NCBI GenBank assembly: GCA_020443425.1
Contig: JAGRIE010000002.1
Span: forward strand, 62,001-126,000
Direction: 5' to 3'
Source of the DNA: Halioglobus sp.
GTDB taxonomy: Bacteria > Pseudomonadota > Gammaproteobacteria > Pseudomonadales > Halieaceae
Length of the DNA: 64,000 bases
Notes under the pieces: model-generated
What the model saw: only the letters and a program-made list of their open reading frames with translations
What the model was told of the DNA's origin: nothing
The model's database searches: none
Part shown: piece after piece, positions 50,100 to 57,758 of the stretch
Numbering within the stretch: position 1 is the stretch's first letter
Layout of the letters: every line of letters starts with the position of its first letter
Position numbers and translations under genes: made by a program

Positions 50100-51842
50100 T
50101 CACGCGCTGGCAGTCGCCTGCTGGGGGCTCACCATCACCCCGGGTTTGGCACTGGTGTACTGGCCGTTCTCAAACGTGGCCTCACCATTGACCAGCGTCA
50201 GTCGCATCGGCGCCGGGTTGCGCGTCCAGCGCCAGGTGTGTCCGCCTTTCCCATCGGGGACGTCATACACTTTTTCCATATCCTGGTAGCGAATCTCCTC
50301 CAGGTCGAACACAGTGATATCGGCGCGTTTGCCGACCTTCAGTTCGCCGCGATCGAGCAGGCCGAAATGGCCGGCCGGTTTGCCAGTCAGGTTGTGTATC
50401 GCCTCTTCCAGGGTGATCAGGCCGCGCTCGCGCACGTAATCGGTCAGCAGCAGGATATTTTCACCGCCGCCGCACAGCATCTGCCCGTGTGCCCCGGCAT
50501 CGGTGATATTGCCCAGTGTGTAGGGATCGCGCAGCAGGCGCACCACCATCTCCTCGTCTTTTGCAAAGGCGGGCATGGTCACGGTCGAGTCCAGCCCGTT
50601 GTTCAGCAGCCACTCGGCCATTGCGTCGGAGGTGTGCACGCCCAGTTCATCGGCGTATTCGCCCAGTGTGATGCGGATCGGGCCGGCGCCATTGTCCGAG
50701 TTCAACAGCAGCATACCCCGCGAGTTGCCGCTGGCCAGCGGCGAGAAGTCGAACACCTCGTTATCCCAGGAGAGGCGCGCCCTGGCGCGCCAGTCGGGAT
50801 CGCGCAGCAGACGCTCCTTCTCGGCATTGGACTCGGCCAGCACCACTTCGTGCCAGACGTAGTCGTTGCTTTGCGCGAAAATCAGTGACTGCTGTACGCT
50901 CAGGGTGACGGTGATGGGGACGTGCGAGAAGCCGGTCCAGAAATCCCGACCCTGCTGCTTGAATTTCTCGTGCATCTCGATCAGCGGAGCCTGGATGCCC
51001 ATCAGGTCGCGCTGGAACTCCAGCGTCGGCACACCTCCCCACTGCACGCGCACATCGACGCCTTCAAACAGTTTGCCGAGGCGCTCCATCGACGCCGGCG
51101 CCGTCATCGCGCGAAAGGTATCGACGATAATCTGCAGCTGCCTGCCCTTGTACTCCGCCAGTGTCTGCGCCAGTGCCAGCCACTCGGCGTCGTCAGCCTG
51201 CAGCGAGGGCACGGGACGGTCGCTGCCGTCGTGATCCATCAGGTTGGAGGACATGCCCAGCGCCCCGGCCTCCAGCGCGTCGCGCAGCAGGGCGACCATC
51301 TGCTCAATCTCCCCGGGGGTGGCGGCGCGGTCCCACGCCTCCATGCCCAGTACCGCCAGTCGCAGTGCGATATGACCGACAAATGCGCCGTAATTGGTGG
51401 GTACTTTCACCTGCTGAGTCAGCGCCTGTTTGTACTCCGACCAGGTCTTCCAGCTCCACGGCAGCTCGGTGCGAAAAGGCTCGGCGGGAATGTCTTCGAA
51501 GAAGGAAAAAATCTTGACCACTTCATCGCGCACTTCGGGCGCGTCTGACAGCGGTGCCACGGAAAACCCGCAGTTGCCCATGATGACGGTGGTCGCACCG
51601 AACCCGGCCAGCGGTTTCAATTCCGGTTCCCACCACATGGTGCCGTCAAAATGGGTGTGGGTTTCGATGAAACCGGGGGCGACAATACAGCCCGCGGCAT
51701 CCTGTACGGTTTCTCCCGGACGTGGCTCCAGCGCTGCTGCGATCTCGGTGATCACGCCATTCTCCACGCGCAGATCCGCCGGGAAACCCGGTGCGCCGGT
51801 GCCGTCGACCAACAGGCCGCCGCGAATCAGGGAACTGTTCAT
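50100..51842 (-). CDS. N-acyl-D-amino-acid deacylase-family amidohydrolase
   Basis: A 580-residue zinc amidohydrolase of the D-aminoacylase group. The N-terminal beta-sandwich start IRGGLLVDGTGAPGFPADLRV is followed by the metal motif FIETHTHFDGTMWW, TTVIMGNCGFSVAP (Cys ligand), GALGMSSNL, and a C-terminal GELKVGKRADITVFDLEEI. The likely reaction is hydrolysis of an N-acyl or cyclic amide bond; D-amino-acid substrates are inferred from the family. GGAG lies 7 nt before ATG 51842. The divergent AraC regulator probably controls it. Confidence 0.92.
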   Translation of the reverse strand: MNSSLIRGGLLVDGTGAPGFPADLRVENGVITEIAAALEPRPGETVQDAAGCIVAPGFIETHTHFDGTMWWEPELKPLAGFGATTVIMGNCGFSVAPLSDAPEVRDEVVKIFSFFEDIPAEPFRTELPWSWKTWSEYKQALTQQVKVPTNYGAFVGHIALRLAVLGMEAWDRAATPGEIEQMVALLRDALEAGALGMSSNLMDHDGSDRPVPSLQADDAEWLALAQTLAEYKGRQLQIIVDTFRAMTAPASMERLGKLFEGVDVRVQWGGVPTLEFQRDLMGIQAPLIEMHEKFKQQGRDFWTGFSHVPITVTLSVQQSLIFAQSNDYVWHEVVLAESNAEKERLLRDPDWRARARLSWDNEVFDFSPLASGNSRGMLLLNSDNGAGPIRITLGEYADELGVHTSDAMAEWLLNNGLDSTVTMPAFAKDEEMVVRLLRDPYTLGNITDAGAHGQMLCGGGENILLLTDYVRERGLITLEEAIHNLTGKPAGHFGLLDRGELKVGKRADITVFDLEEIRYQDMEKVYDVPDGKGGHTWRWTRNPAPMRLTLVNGEATFENGQYTSAKPGVMVSPQQATASA

Positions 51843-51882
51843 ACGTTAACTCCGCTTGGTGTTGAGATGATAAGTGACTGCC

Positions 51883-51962
51883 CATTATTGGACATTCTTG
51901 ATAGGGTAGATCACTTCTTTTGCAATATATTGGAGTTTACAGTCATTATTTTGCACATTATT
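51883..51962. promoter_or_regulatory. Direct repeats in the amidohydrolase/araC divergent promoter region
   Basis: Two related elements, CATTATTGGACATTCTT (51883-51899) and CATTATTTTGCACATTATT (51944-51962), lie in an AT-rich 140-nt gap between divergent starts. Repeats of about 17-19 bp in this position are typical AraC-family operator half-sites. Confidence 0.5.
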
Positions 51963-51982
51963 ACTATATCGCGAGGGGAGAG

Positions 51983-53185
51983 ATGGTAGCGTCCGCAGCC
52001 GTTGCCAGAGTGCTGTATGCGCTCATCCAGGGCTCAAACCCCGACGCGGCAGACAGGAATATCGCGGCTGCGTACTTTGCCGAAACCGGCGCCCCGGTCG
52101 ATTTCCGTTCGTTCCAGCGTTTTACCGATGCGCTGATCGCGAGCCTGCCGCAGCAGCGCCAGTTGCTGGCCCTGGTACCCGAGTGGCGGGCCGTGTTCAG
52201 TGCGGCCACCCTCAGCAGCGACAAGGCCGAGGCGTTCATCCGCCAGTACCTGGCGGCACTGGATCACAGCCTGTTTGTGAAGCTGCCGCTGTTCGTGGGC
52301 AAGTCTGTGGGGCGCGACCATCACCCGGTGAATTTTGGGGGCTTCGGGGATACCCGGGTGGACAGTTGGCTGCTGGTGTTCACACTGGCGGGGCGGGGGG
52401 TGTTCAGGGCCGGTCTGCGCGACTGCGAGCTGACCCCGGAAACGGTCGTGCTGGTGGAGCCGGGTACGCTGACGGATTTTTCGGGTTCGGGGCAGTCCGG
52501 CTGGAACTTCTACTGGGTGGTCTTCCACTGCGCCGACAGCTGGCGTCCCTACCTGCAGTGGCCGCAGGCAGGGCCGGGGGTGCGCCAGTTGTCGCTGGAT
52601 GAGGAGACTGCCGCGGCGCTGGGACTCACCCTGGGCCAGCTCTACAACAATTACATCGACAGCAGCCGTCTCAAGGCCGAGCTTGATCACAACCTGCTGG
52701 AGCAGTTGCTGTTGCGCTGCGCCAACTGCCTGCCGAGCGACACGAACAGGCTAGATCCGCGCATACGTGCCGCCCGCGCGTATATCGATGAGCACTACGC
52801 CAGCGATATCACGCTGGCTGATGTCGCCGCGGCCAGCAATCTGTCGCCATCGCGGCTGTGTGGCCTGTTCAAGCGTGAGACCGGCTCCAGTGTGATGGCG
52901 TATCGCAACGAACTGCGGCTGGTGCAAGCAGCGCAGCTGCTGTTGCACAGCAATCTGCGTATCGCGGCTATCGGCGCGCGAGTCGGCTATCCCGAACAGG
53001 CTTTTTTCTCCCGCATCTTCCGCCGCCACCTCGGTATGAGTCCACGGCAGTACCGCGCGCATTTCTCCTCCGGTGAGCAGCGCGCCAGCCAGGCCTCACT
53101 GCCCGCCCTGCCGGACACCGGCAGCGACGGCCAGTCGCGTACAATTGGCCAGTCTGTCGCAATTCCTTCTATAATGCGCCACTGA
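51983..53185 (+). CDS. AraC-family transcriptional regulator
   Basis: A 400-residue regulator. The N-terminal 110 residues are unassigned. Residues about 115-200 form a cupin/arabinose-binding-like domain (HPVNFGGFGDTRVDSWLLVFTLAGRGVF, VLVEPGTLTDFSGSGQSGWNFYWVVF). The C-terminal double HTH has ASDITLADVAAASNLSPSRLCGLFKRETG and IAAIGARVGYPEQAFFSRIFRRHLGMSP. A strong GAGGGGAG precedes ATG 51983. It is divergent from the amidohydrolase gene and probably senses that enzyme's substrate or product. Confidence 0.92.
   Translation: MVASAAVARVLYALIQGSNPDAADRNIAAAYFAETGAPVDFRSFQRFTDALIASLPQQRQLLALVPEWRAVFSAATLSSDKAEAFIRQYLAALDHSLFVKLPLFVGKSVGRDHHPVNFGGFGDTRVDSWLLVFTLAGRGVFRAGLRDCELTPETVVLVEPGTLTDFSGSGQSGWNFYWVVFHCADSWRPYLQWPQAGPGVRQLSLDEETAAALGLTLGQLYNNYIDSSRLKAELDHNLLEQLLLRCANCLPSDTNRLDPRIRAARAYIDEHYASDITLADVAAASNLSPSRLCGLFKRETGSSVMAYRNELRLVQAAQLLLHSNLRIAAIGARVGYPEQAFFSRIFRRHLGMSPRQYRAHFSSGEQRASQASLPALPDTGSDGQSRTIGQSVAIPSIMRH
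53145..53175 (+). promoter_or_regulatory. Candidate promoter of the MscS-like gene
   Basis: A perfect TATAAT (53170-53175) follows TTGGCC (53145-53150) with a longer-than-ideal 19-nt spacer. It overlaps the 3' end of the araC-type gene, so the channel gene may be transcribed on its own. Confidence 0.42.
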
Positions 53186-53212
53186 CACGGTACAGATTTG
53201 AGAGGAAATGCA

Positions 53213-54634
53213 GTGGATTCCAGCAAGCTTATGAAAACTTTCGCGCGCATGGGTGTTTTTGCAATCGCCCTGCTGTTGCTTCATCCGGCGGCATTCGCTG
53301 AGAAGGAGTATGTTGCCAGGACGGCAAAGAATGTGGATATCAGTATCGATGACCTCAATGCCATGCTGCTGCCGCTGACACAGGCACAGCTGGAGGTGGA
53401 GGCGACTGCCTGGCGCAAGGTGCTCACCCGCAAGGTCGCGCAGATCAGTAAACTGGAGATCATGAAGAGAAACTCCCCACAAACGGTCGGCCTGATCGAT
53501 CAGGTGGGGGAGCAGTTGAAGGATAGCGTCGGTGCAGTTGTGCCTGCCACGGGCAGCGATGCCGGTGCCGATGCCGCCGGGTCACAGGCGGATGCGGCGG
53601 CGGCCAAGGCAAGTGCCGAACTGGATACGCAAATCGCTGTGATGCGCGTTGAACAGGGCGGTATCAACAAGCGCTTTGGCATCGTGCTGGACGCGCTTGA
53701 GAGCAAGGGCGGCAGTGTTGAGGAGCAGCGGCTCTACCTGTCCGCGGTGTCGGGAATCAAGCTGAATGTCGATGACACCGCCGCGGGACTGCTGGCGGTG
53801 AAGGAGTGGCTGAAGTCTGCGGATGGCGGGCAGTTGCTGTTGATCAACCTGCTGAAGTTCATCGCGGTGATCGCTTTTGTGGTGTTCCTGTCCCGCATGG
53901 TGGGCCGCCTCACGGATCGCATGATCTCCCGCAAGCCGGTGTCGATGCTGCTGGAGAACTTTATGAAGGTCGCAGTGCGCCGCACTGTATTCGCCATCGG
54001 TTTCATCGCCGCACTCCCTATCATCGGCATTGATGTCGGCCCAGTGCTCGCACTGATCGGCGCCGCAGGCCTGGTGGTGGGTTTGGCATTGCAGGGCACT
54101 CTCAGCAACTTTGCCAGCGGTGTGCTGATACTCATCTACCGTCCCTACGATATGAATGATGCGATCTCTGTGGCCGGCGTCAGCGGCACCGTCAGCACCA
54201 TGAACCTGCTGTACACCACGATCAAGACTTTCGATAACCAGTTGATCACGATTCCCAACAACAATGTCTGGGGCGATACCATCATCAATATCACCGGCAG
54301 CGATGAGCGCCGTGTTGATATGGTCTTCGGCATCGGTTACGGCGATGACTTCGGCAAAGCGCAGGAGATACTGGCCTCGATTCTGGCGGCACACCCCAAA
54401 GTGCTGAAAACCCCGGAGCCGAAGATCCGCCTGCACGAACTGGCCGATTCCTCAGTCAATCTCATTTGTCGTCCCTGGGCGAAAACAGCGGACTACTGGG
54501 ATGTGTACTGGGATGTCATGGAGACGGTGAAACGCGAGTTCGACAAGCAGGGAATTTCCATTCCCTTCCCGCAGCGCGATGTGCATTTCTTCCCGGCGCC
54601 GGAAGCGTCCGGCTCCGGTGAAAAGACCGCGTAG
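53213..54634 (+). CDS. MscS-family mechanosensitive ion channel
   Basis: A 473-residue osmotic-release channel of the small-conductance family. A signal peptide (FARMGVFAIALLLLHPAAFA) leads to a periplasmic helical region of about 170 residues. Three helices follow, and the pore helix has LIGAAGLVVGLALQGTLSNFASGVLIL with the Gly/Ala packing pattern. The beta domain starts with RPYDMNDAISVAGVSGTV and contains LITIPNNNVWGDTIIN. GTG 53213 has GAGG 7 nt upstream; TTG 53198 and ATG 53231 are alternatives. The aspartic protease gene follows 23 nt later. Confidence 0.93.
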   Translation: MDSSKLMKTFARMGVFAIALLLLHPAAFAEKEYVARTAKNVDISIDDLNAMLLPLTQAQLEVEATAWRKVLTRKVAQISKLEIMKRNSPQTVGLIDQVGEQLKDSVGAVVPATGSDAGADAAGSQADAAAAKASAELDTQIAVMRVEQGGINKRFGIVLDALESKGGSVEEQRLYLSAVSGIKLNVDDTAAGLLAVKEWLKSADGGQLLLINLLKFIAVIAFVVFLSRMVGRLTDRMISRKPVSMLLENFMKVAVRRTVFAIGFIAALPIIGIDVGPVLALIGAAGLVVGLALQGTLSNFASGVLILIYRPYDMNDAISVAGVSGTVSTMNLLYTTIKTFDNQLITIPNNNVWGDTIINITGSDERRVDMVFGIGYGDDFGKAQEILASILAAHPKVLKTPEPKIRLHELADSSVNLICRPWAKTADYWDVYWDVMETVKREFDKQGISIPFPQRDVHFFPAPEASGSGEKTA

Positions 54635-54657
54635 CGCTGCTGCCAGGGCGCCAGCCC

Positions 54658-55188
54658 ATGCAGGGCGACGACGAGGTTCGCGAGCAAAAGCGTATGGGCA
54701 CCACCATGCAGGCGCTGGCCTGGGTGGTGTTGCTCGCGCTGGGTGTGGCGTTTTTCAGCGACTTTCTCGACCAGCAGTACAACCCCAACCAGAACGTCCA
54801 GACCGGGCTGACCGAAAGCGGTGTGCGCGAGGTGGTGCTGCAGCGCAATAAATTCGGCCACTATGTCACCAGTGGCGCTATCAACGGCCAGGCGGTGACA
54901 TTCATGCTGGATACAGGTGCAACCGGTGTGGCGATACCCTCAGCCGTGGCTTCCGAACTGGGTTTGCGGCGCGGCGCGGCATTCCCGACGCAGACGGCGA
55001 ACGGCATGTCCACCAGCTATGCGGTGACGCTGGATACGGTCAGCGTCGGTGCCATCGAGCTATACGATGTGGCGGCGGGCATCACACCCGGTCTGCAGAC
55101 GCGAGAGATACTGCTCGGTATGTCCTTCCTGAAGCATATAGAGTTCACCCAGCGCGGTGACACATTGATCCTGCGGCAGTTACCTTAA
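54658..55188 (+). CDS. Retropepsin-like aspartic protease, TIGR02281 family
   Basis: A 176-residue protein with one membrane helix (LAWVVLLALGVAFFSDFL) and a periplasmic single-lobed aspartic protease domain. The active-site motif is FMLDTGATGVAIPS, and the second signature EILLGMSFLKHIEF matches the hydrophobic-hydrophobic-Gly psi-loop. It should act as a homodimer like retroviral proteases. Substrate is not known. Starts at 54658 and 54694 are both possible; I take the first. It is likely co-transcribed with the MscS gene. Confidence 0.9.
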   Translation: MQGDDEVREQKRMGTTMQALAWVVLLALGVAFFSDFLDQQYNPNQNVQTGLTESGVREVVLQRNKFGHYVTSGAINGQAVTFMLDTGATGVAIPSAVASELGLRRGAAFPTQTANGMSTSYAVTLDTVSVGAIELYDVAAGITPGLQTREILLGMSFLKHIEFTQRGDTLILRQLP

Positions 55189-55247
55189 CCGCGCAAGCGG
55201 CGCGGGCCTGCCCACAGCTGCACAGGCAGGGGTCGCGAGAGATCGGA

Positions 55248-56021
55248 TCAATCGAACAGGGACGCCCAGTTGATGCCATTGATATGTCCGCCGCCATCGA
55301 CGTACAGGGTATTCCCCGTCATATAGCGCGCCTCTTTGCTGGCGAGGAACAGGGCCACGCCTGAGATGTCCTCGTAGGGATCACCCATATAGCCCATGGG
55401 GACCTGTTTGTTGACTCGCTGCGCCATCTCCGGCGCAAATTCCTGCATGGCCAAAAAGGCCGCGGTAACGGCGCCCGGGCAGATGGCGTTGACTGTGATG
55501 CCGTGCGGTGCCCACTCGCGGGCCGCCGTGCGTGTGAGTGCCCGCAGCGCTTCCTTGGCGACATTGTAGTCGGCCGTCTGCGGGTGGGCATTGACGCCGT
55601 TGAGTGAGCACAGGTTGATGATGCGGCCGAAGCCCCGGGTCTTCATCGACTGGAGTGCCGCCGTCATGGCCCAGCGCGCGGCAAAGAAACCGCCGTCCAA
55701 CTGGCGCTGGAACTCCTCGTCGGTTTTGTCCTCCAGCGGTGTCAGCGCGGCCGGCGGCACGGCGTTGTTGATGAGTACATCGACCGCACCGAACTGGCCG
55801 ATGGCATCCGCGATCAGTGCCTGTACCTGGTCTTTGCGTGTGACATCGCAGTGCGCATAGGCAGCGCGGGTGTTGCGCGCAGTCAATTCCGTTGCCAGCG
55901 CCCGCCCCGCCTCATCGTTGATATCCGCTGCCACGACCTGATAGCCCGCTTCCGCGAAGCGGGTGGCAAACGCCTTGCCGAGGCCCTCGGCAGCCCCGGT
56001 TATCACTACGACCTGATCCAT
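55248..56021 (-). CDS. Short-chain dehydrogenase/reductase
   Basis: A 257-residue classical SDR. The cofactor motif is VITGAAEGLGKAFATRFAEAG, the Asp at VVAADINDEAG favours NAD(H), NNA is in VDVLINNAVPP, and the catalytic Ser and YxxxK are in INLCSLNGVNA and DYNVAKEALRAL. EDISGVALFLASKEARYMTGNTLYVDGG is the usual C-terminal stretch. The substrate, probably a secondary alcohol or ketone, is unknown. It lies downstream of the lipid operon in the same direction with a 172-nt gap that holds a hairpin. Confidence 0.92.
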   Translation of the reverse strand: MDQVVVITGAAEGLGKAFATRFAEAGYQVVAADINDEAGRALATELTARNTRAAYAHCDVTRKDQVQALIADAIGQFGAVDVLINNAVPPAALTPLEDKTDEEFQRQLDGGFFAARWAMTAALQSMKTRGFGRIINLCSLNGVNAHPQTADYNVAKEALRALTRTAAREWAPHGITVNAICPGAVTAAFLAMQEFAPEMAQRVNKQVPMGYMGDPYEDISGVALFLASKEARYMTGNTLYVDGGGHINGINWASLFD

Positions 56022-56168
56022 GCGACACCCCCGACGCGAATTCTGTCGACGTAGAGTAGCAGCCAGGAATATCTCGGGTTGCCGCGCTGGTGAAATTACC
56101 GGGGCTGGGTACAGCCTGTCGAACTGTCACCTCCGGGCCCACCGGCCATACCGCTGTCGCCGCCCGTA

Positions 56169-56185
56169 TCGGCGCTGGGCGCCGA
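56169..56185. terminator. Hairpin after the Mpo1-like gene
   Basis: TCGGCGC and GCGCCGA form a 7-bp stem with a TGG loop, 8 nt beyond the Mpo1-like stop on the minus strand. It may end the four-gene operon. A U-tract is missing. Confidence 0.4.
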
Positions 56186-56193
56186 CAGGCTGC

Positions 56194-56832
56194 TCAGCGT
56201 GACGGCAGTTGCTCCTCCTGGAAGGAGACTTCCCGGTACCAGTCGGTCATGTCATCGTACATATCACCTTTGAGGATATGCATGGGGGCGCGGTGGTAAA
56301 TCCTGATATCGTGGAACGGGTCGGTCAGGATTTTCGTGGCCCACACCAGGCCCGACTGGAATCCCATCAGGTGAAACAGGTGCACTGTGCGGAACAGGAC
56401 TGCTCCGACGCCGGTGGCCAGCCACAGTATCGCGGTGTTGTAGACCAGGCCCCGGTCGATCTGCTGGTCGCCCAGTAGGCCGAAGAAATCCGGTATGAAC
56501 CAAAGGATGATGGGCACGGCAATCCAGACCGACAGCAGTATCACCTTGCGCCGCAGGTTGTATCCGACCTTGACGCTCTCCTTGTATTCGTGTGTTGCGC
56601 CGTTGACGGCATCATAACTTTTCGGCTCGAAAAAAAAGTGACCGACCTGGCGCAGCACCATGGCGAGCAGCCAGCCGACCATCACAGCGGCCACCGGGTC
56701 GACGAAGATCAGGTAGTAGCTCACCACAAAGCAGCTGGCGCTGAGCAGGTGCAGCAGTTGGTTGACACGGTTGTGATGATAGTAGCGGTGGTCGTCCCAT
56801 CGCTGGCGATGCAATTCTTCGAGAAAGGTCAT
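56194..56832 (-). CDS. Mpo1/DUF962-like membrane protein
   Basis: A 212-residue membrane protein. The N-terminal HHNRVNQLLHLLSASCFVVSY and RQVGHFFFEPKSYD fit the two conserved His-containing segments of the DUF962/Mpo1 family, whose yeast member is an Fe(II) dioxygenase that shortens 2-hydroxy fatty acids. Later helices and PFHDIRIYHRAPMHILKGDMYDD extend beyond the usual domain. It is the last gene of the operon; its ATG overlaps the psd stop as ATGA. A role in oxidising a lipid chain or headgroup is inferred. Confidence 0.75.
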   Translation of the reverse strand: MTFLEELHRQRWDDHRYYHHNRVNQLLHLLSASCFVVSYYLIFVDPVAAVMVGWLLAMVLRQVGHFFFEPKSYDAVNGATHEYKESVKVGYNLRRKVILLSVWIAVPIILWFIPDFFGLLGDQQIDRGLVYNTAILWLATGVGAVLFRTVHLFHLMGFQSGLVWATKILTDPFHDIRIYHRAPMHILKGDMYDDMTDWYREVSFQEEQLPSR

Positions 56833-57755
56833 GTCTTCACCTCATACAAGTGTTGTGATGGTTGCCGCTGGTGTCCAGCCGCTGTGGTTGTGGGGGATGC
56901 TGACAGCAGGGCGCTGCCCATCAGGATGCGTTCACCGCGTTGCACGCCCTCGCAGAACTGGTAGTCCGCTGTGGCAAACAGGATGATCGTGGAACCGTGC
57001 TGGAAATAGCCCAGTTCCTCACCCTTGGTAAATGCGGCATCGCATGAAATTTTTCTCGGGCCCCGGTAGTGCATGTCCAGGACTGTCTCCAGCCAGTGCA
57101 GCCGGATACTGGCAACCAGGATGGCCGCTACTGCAACCAGGCACACAGAGTGCTGCGGGTCCCCGGTGTCCAGCGCCATCACTGCTCGTTCGTTCTTGCA
57201 ATACAGTTTTTCAATGCGTTGCAGCGCAATCGGATTGACGTTCCAGGTATCGCCGGCAATATAGGTGACCTCGTTAATACGACAGTCCAGCGGTGCGTGA
57301 AAGCGGTGGTACATGCTGCTTTTCAGGCGCAGTGTGATGTACTTGCCGTCGCGATACCGCTCCCGCAGTGCGCGATCGGGAATCAGGTCCTGCAGGTCGT
57401 AGGGGAATCCCTTGGCCTGGAACACGGTAGTGCCATCGATATCCCCGTGCTCACCGATTATCGCGTCGCAGGGGCTGATGACGATATTGGCCCGGGAGTC
57501 GACCGGGCGCGCCCCGGGGCGCAGCGAGCGGGTGAAACACGCCTGCAGGCTGTTGAATTTCTGTTGCTGCGCCTCCGTCAGGTCGAGGTCGTCGGCAAAG
57601 GCCTGCCAGATACGGAGCATTACACGGGTGAGATGCGGGTTTTCAATGCCGCTGAGCCAACCCATGAACTGCGTGGCCAGGCGGCGCGGAATCCGGTTCG
57701 TCAGCAGGAAATTGAGCTGCGCGTTCTGTGACATTGAGTGAATCAGCCTGCTCAT
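56829..57755 (-). CDS. psd: Phosphatidylserine decarboxylase-family protein
   Basis: A 308-residue pyruvoyl-type decarboxylase. PSD motifs are FFTRSL-like FTRSLRPGARPVDS, YRDGKYITLRLKSSMYHRFHAPLDC (with the catalytic His), and VAVAAILVASI. The self-cleavage site reads YFQHGSTIILF, so the usual LGST is HGST; Gly-Ser-Thr are kept, and Ser would become the pyruvoyl group. It should decarboxylate phosphatidylserine or a related serine lipid. It starts 3 nt after the PHP-GT4 stop. Whether it is the housekeeping PSD or a dedicated paralogue cannot be told from this window. Confidence 0.88.
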   Translation of the reverse strand: MSRLIHSMSQNAQLNFLLTNRIPRRLATQFMGWLSGIENPHLTRVMLRIWQAFADDLDLTEAQQQKFNSLQACFTRSLRPGARPVDSRANIVISPCDAIIGEHGDIDGTTVFQAKGFPYDLQDLIPDRALRERYRDGKYITLRLKSSMYHRFHAPLDCRINEVTYIAGDTWNVNPIALQRIEKLYCKNERAVMALDTGDPQHSVCLVAVAAILVASIRLHWLETVLDMHYRGPRKISCDAAFTKGEELGYFQHGSTIILFATADYQFCEGVQRGERILMGSALLSASPTTTAAGHQRQPSQHLYEVKT

Positions 57756-57758
57756 CTG

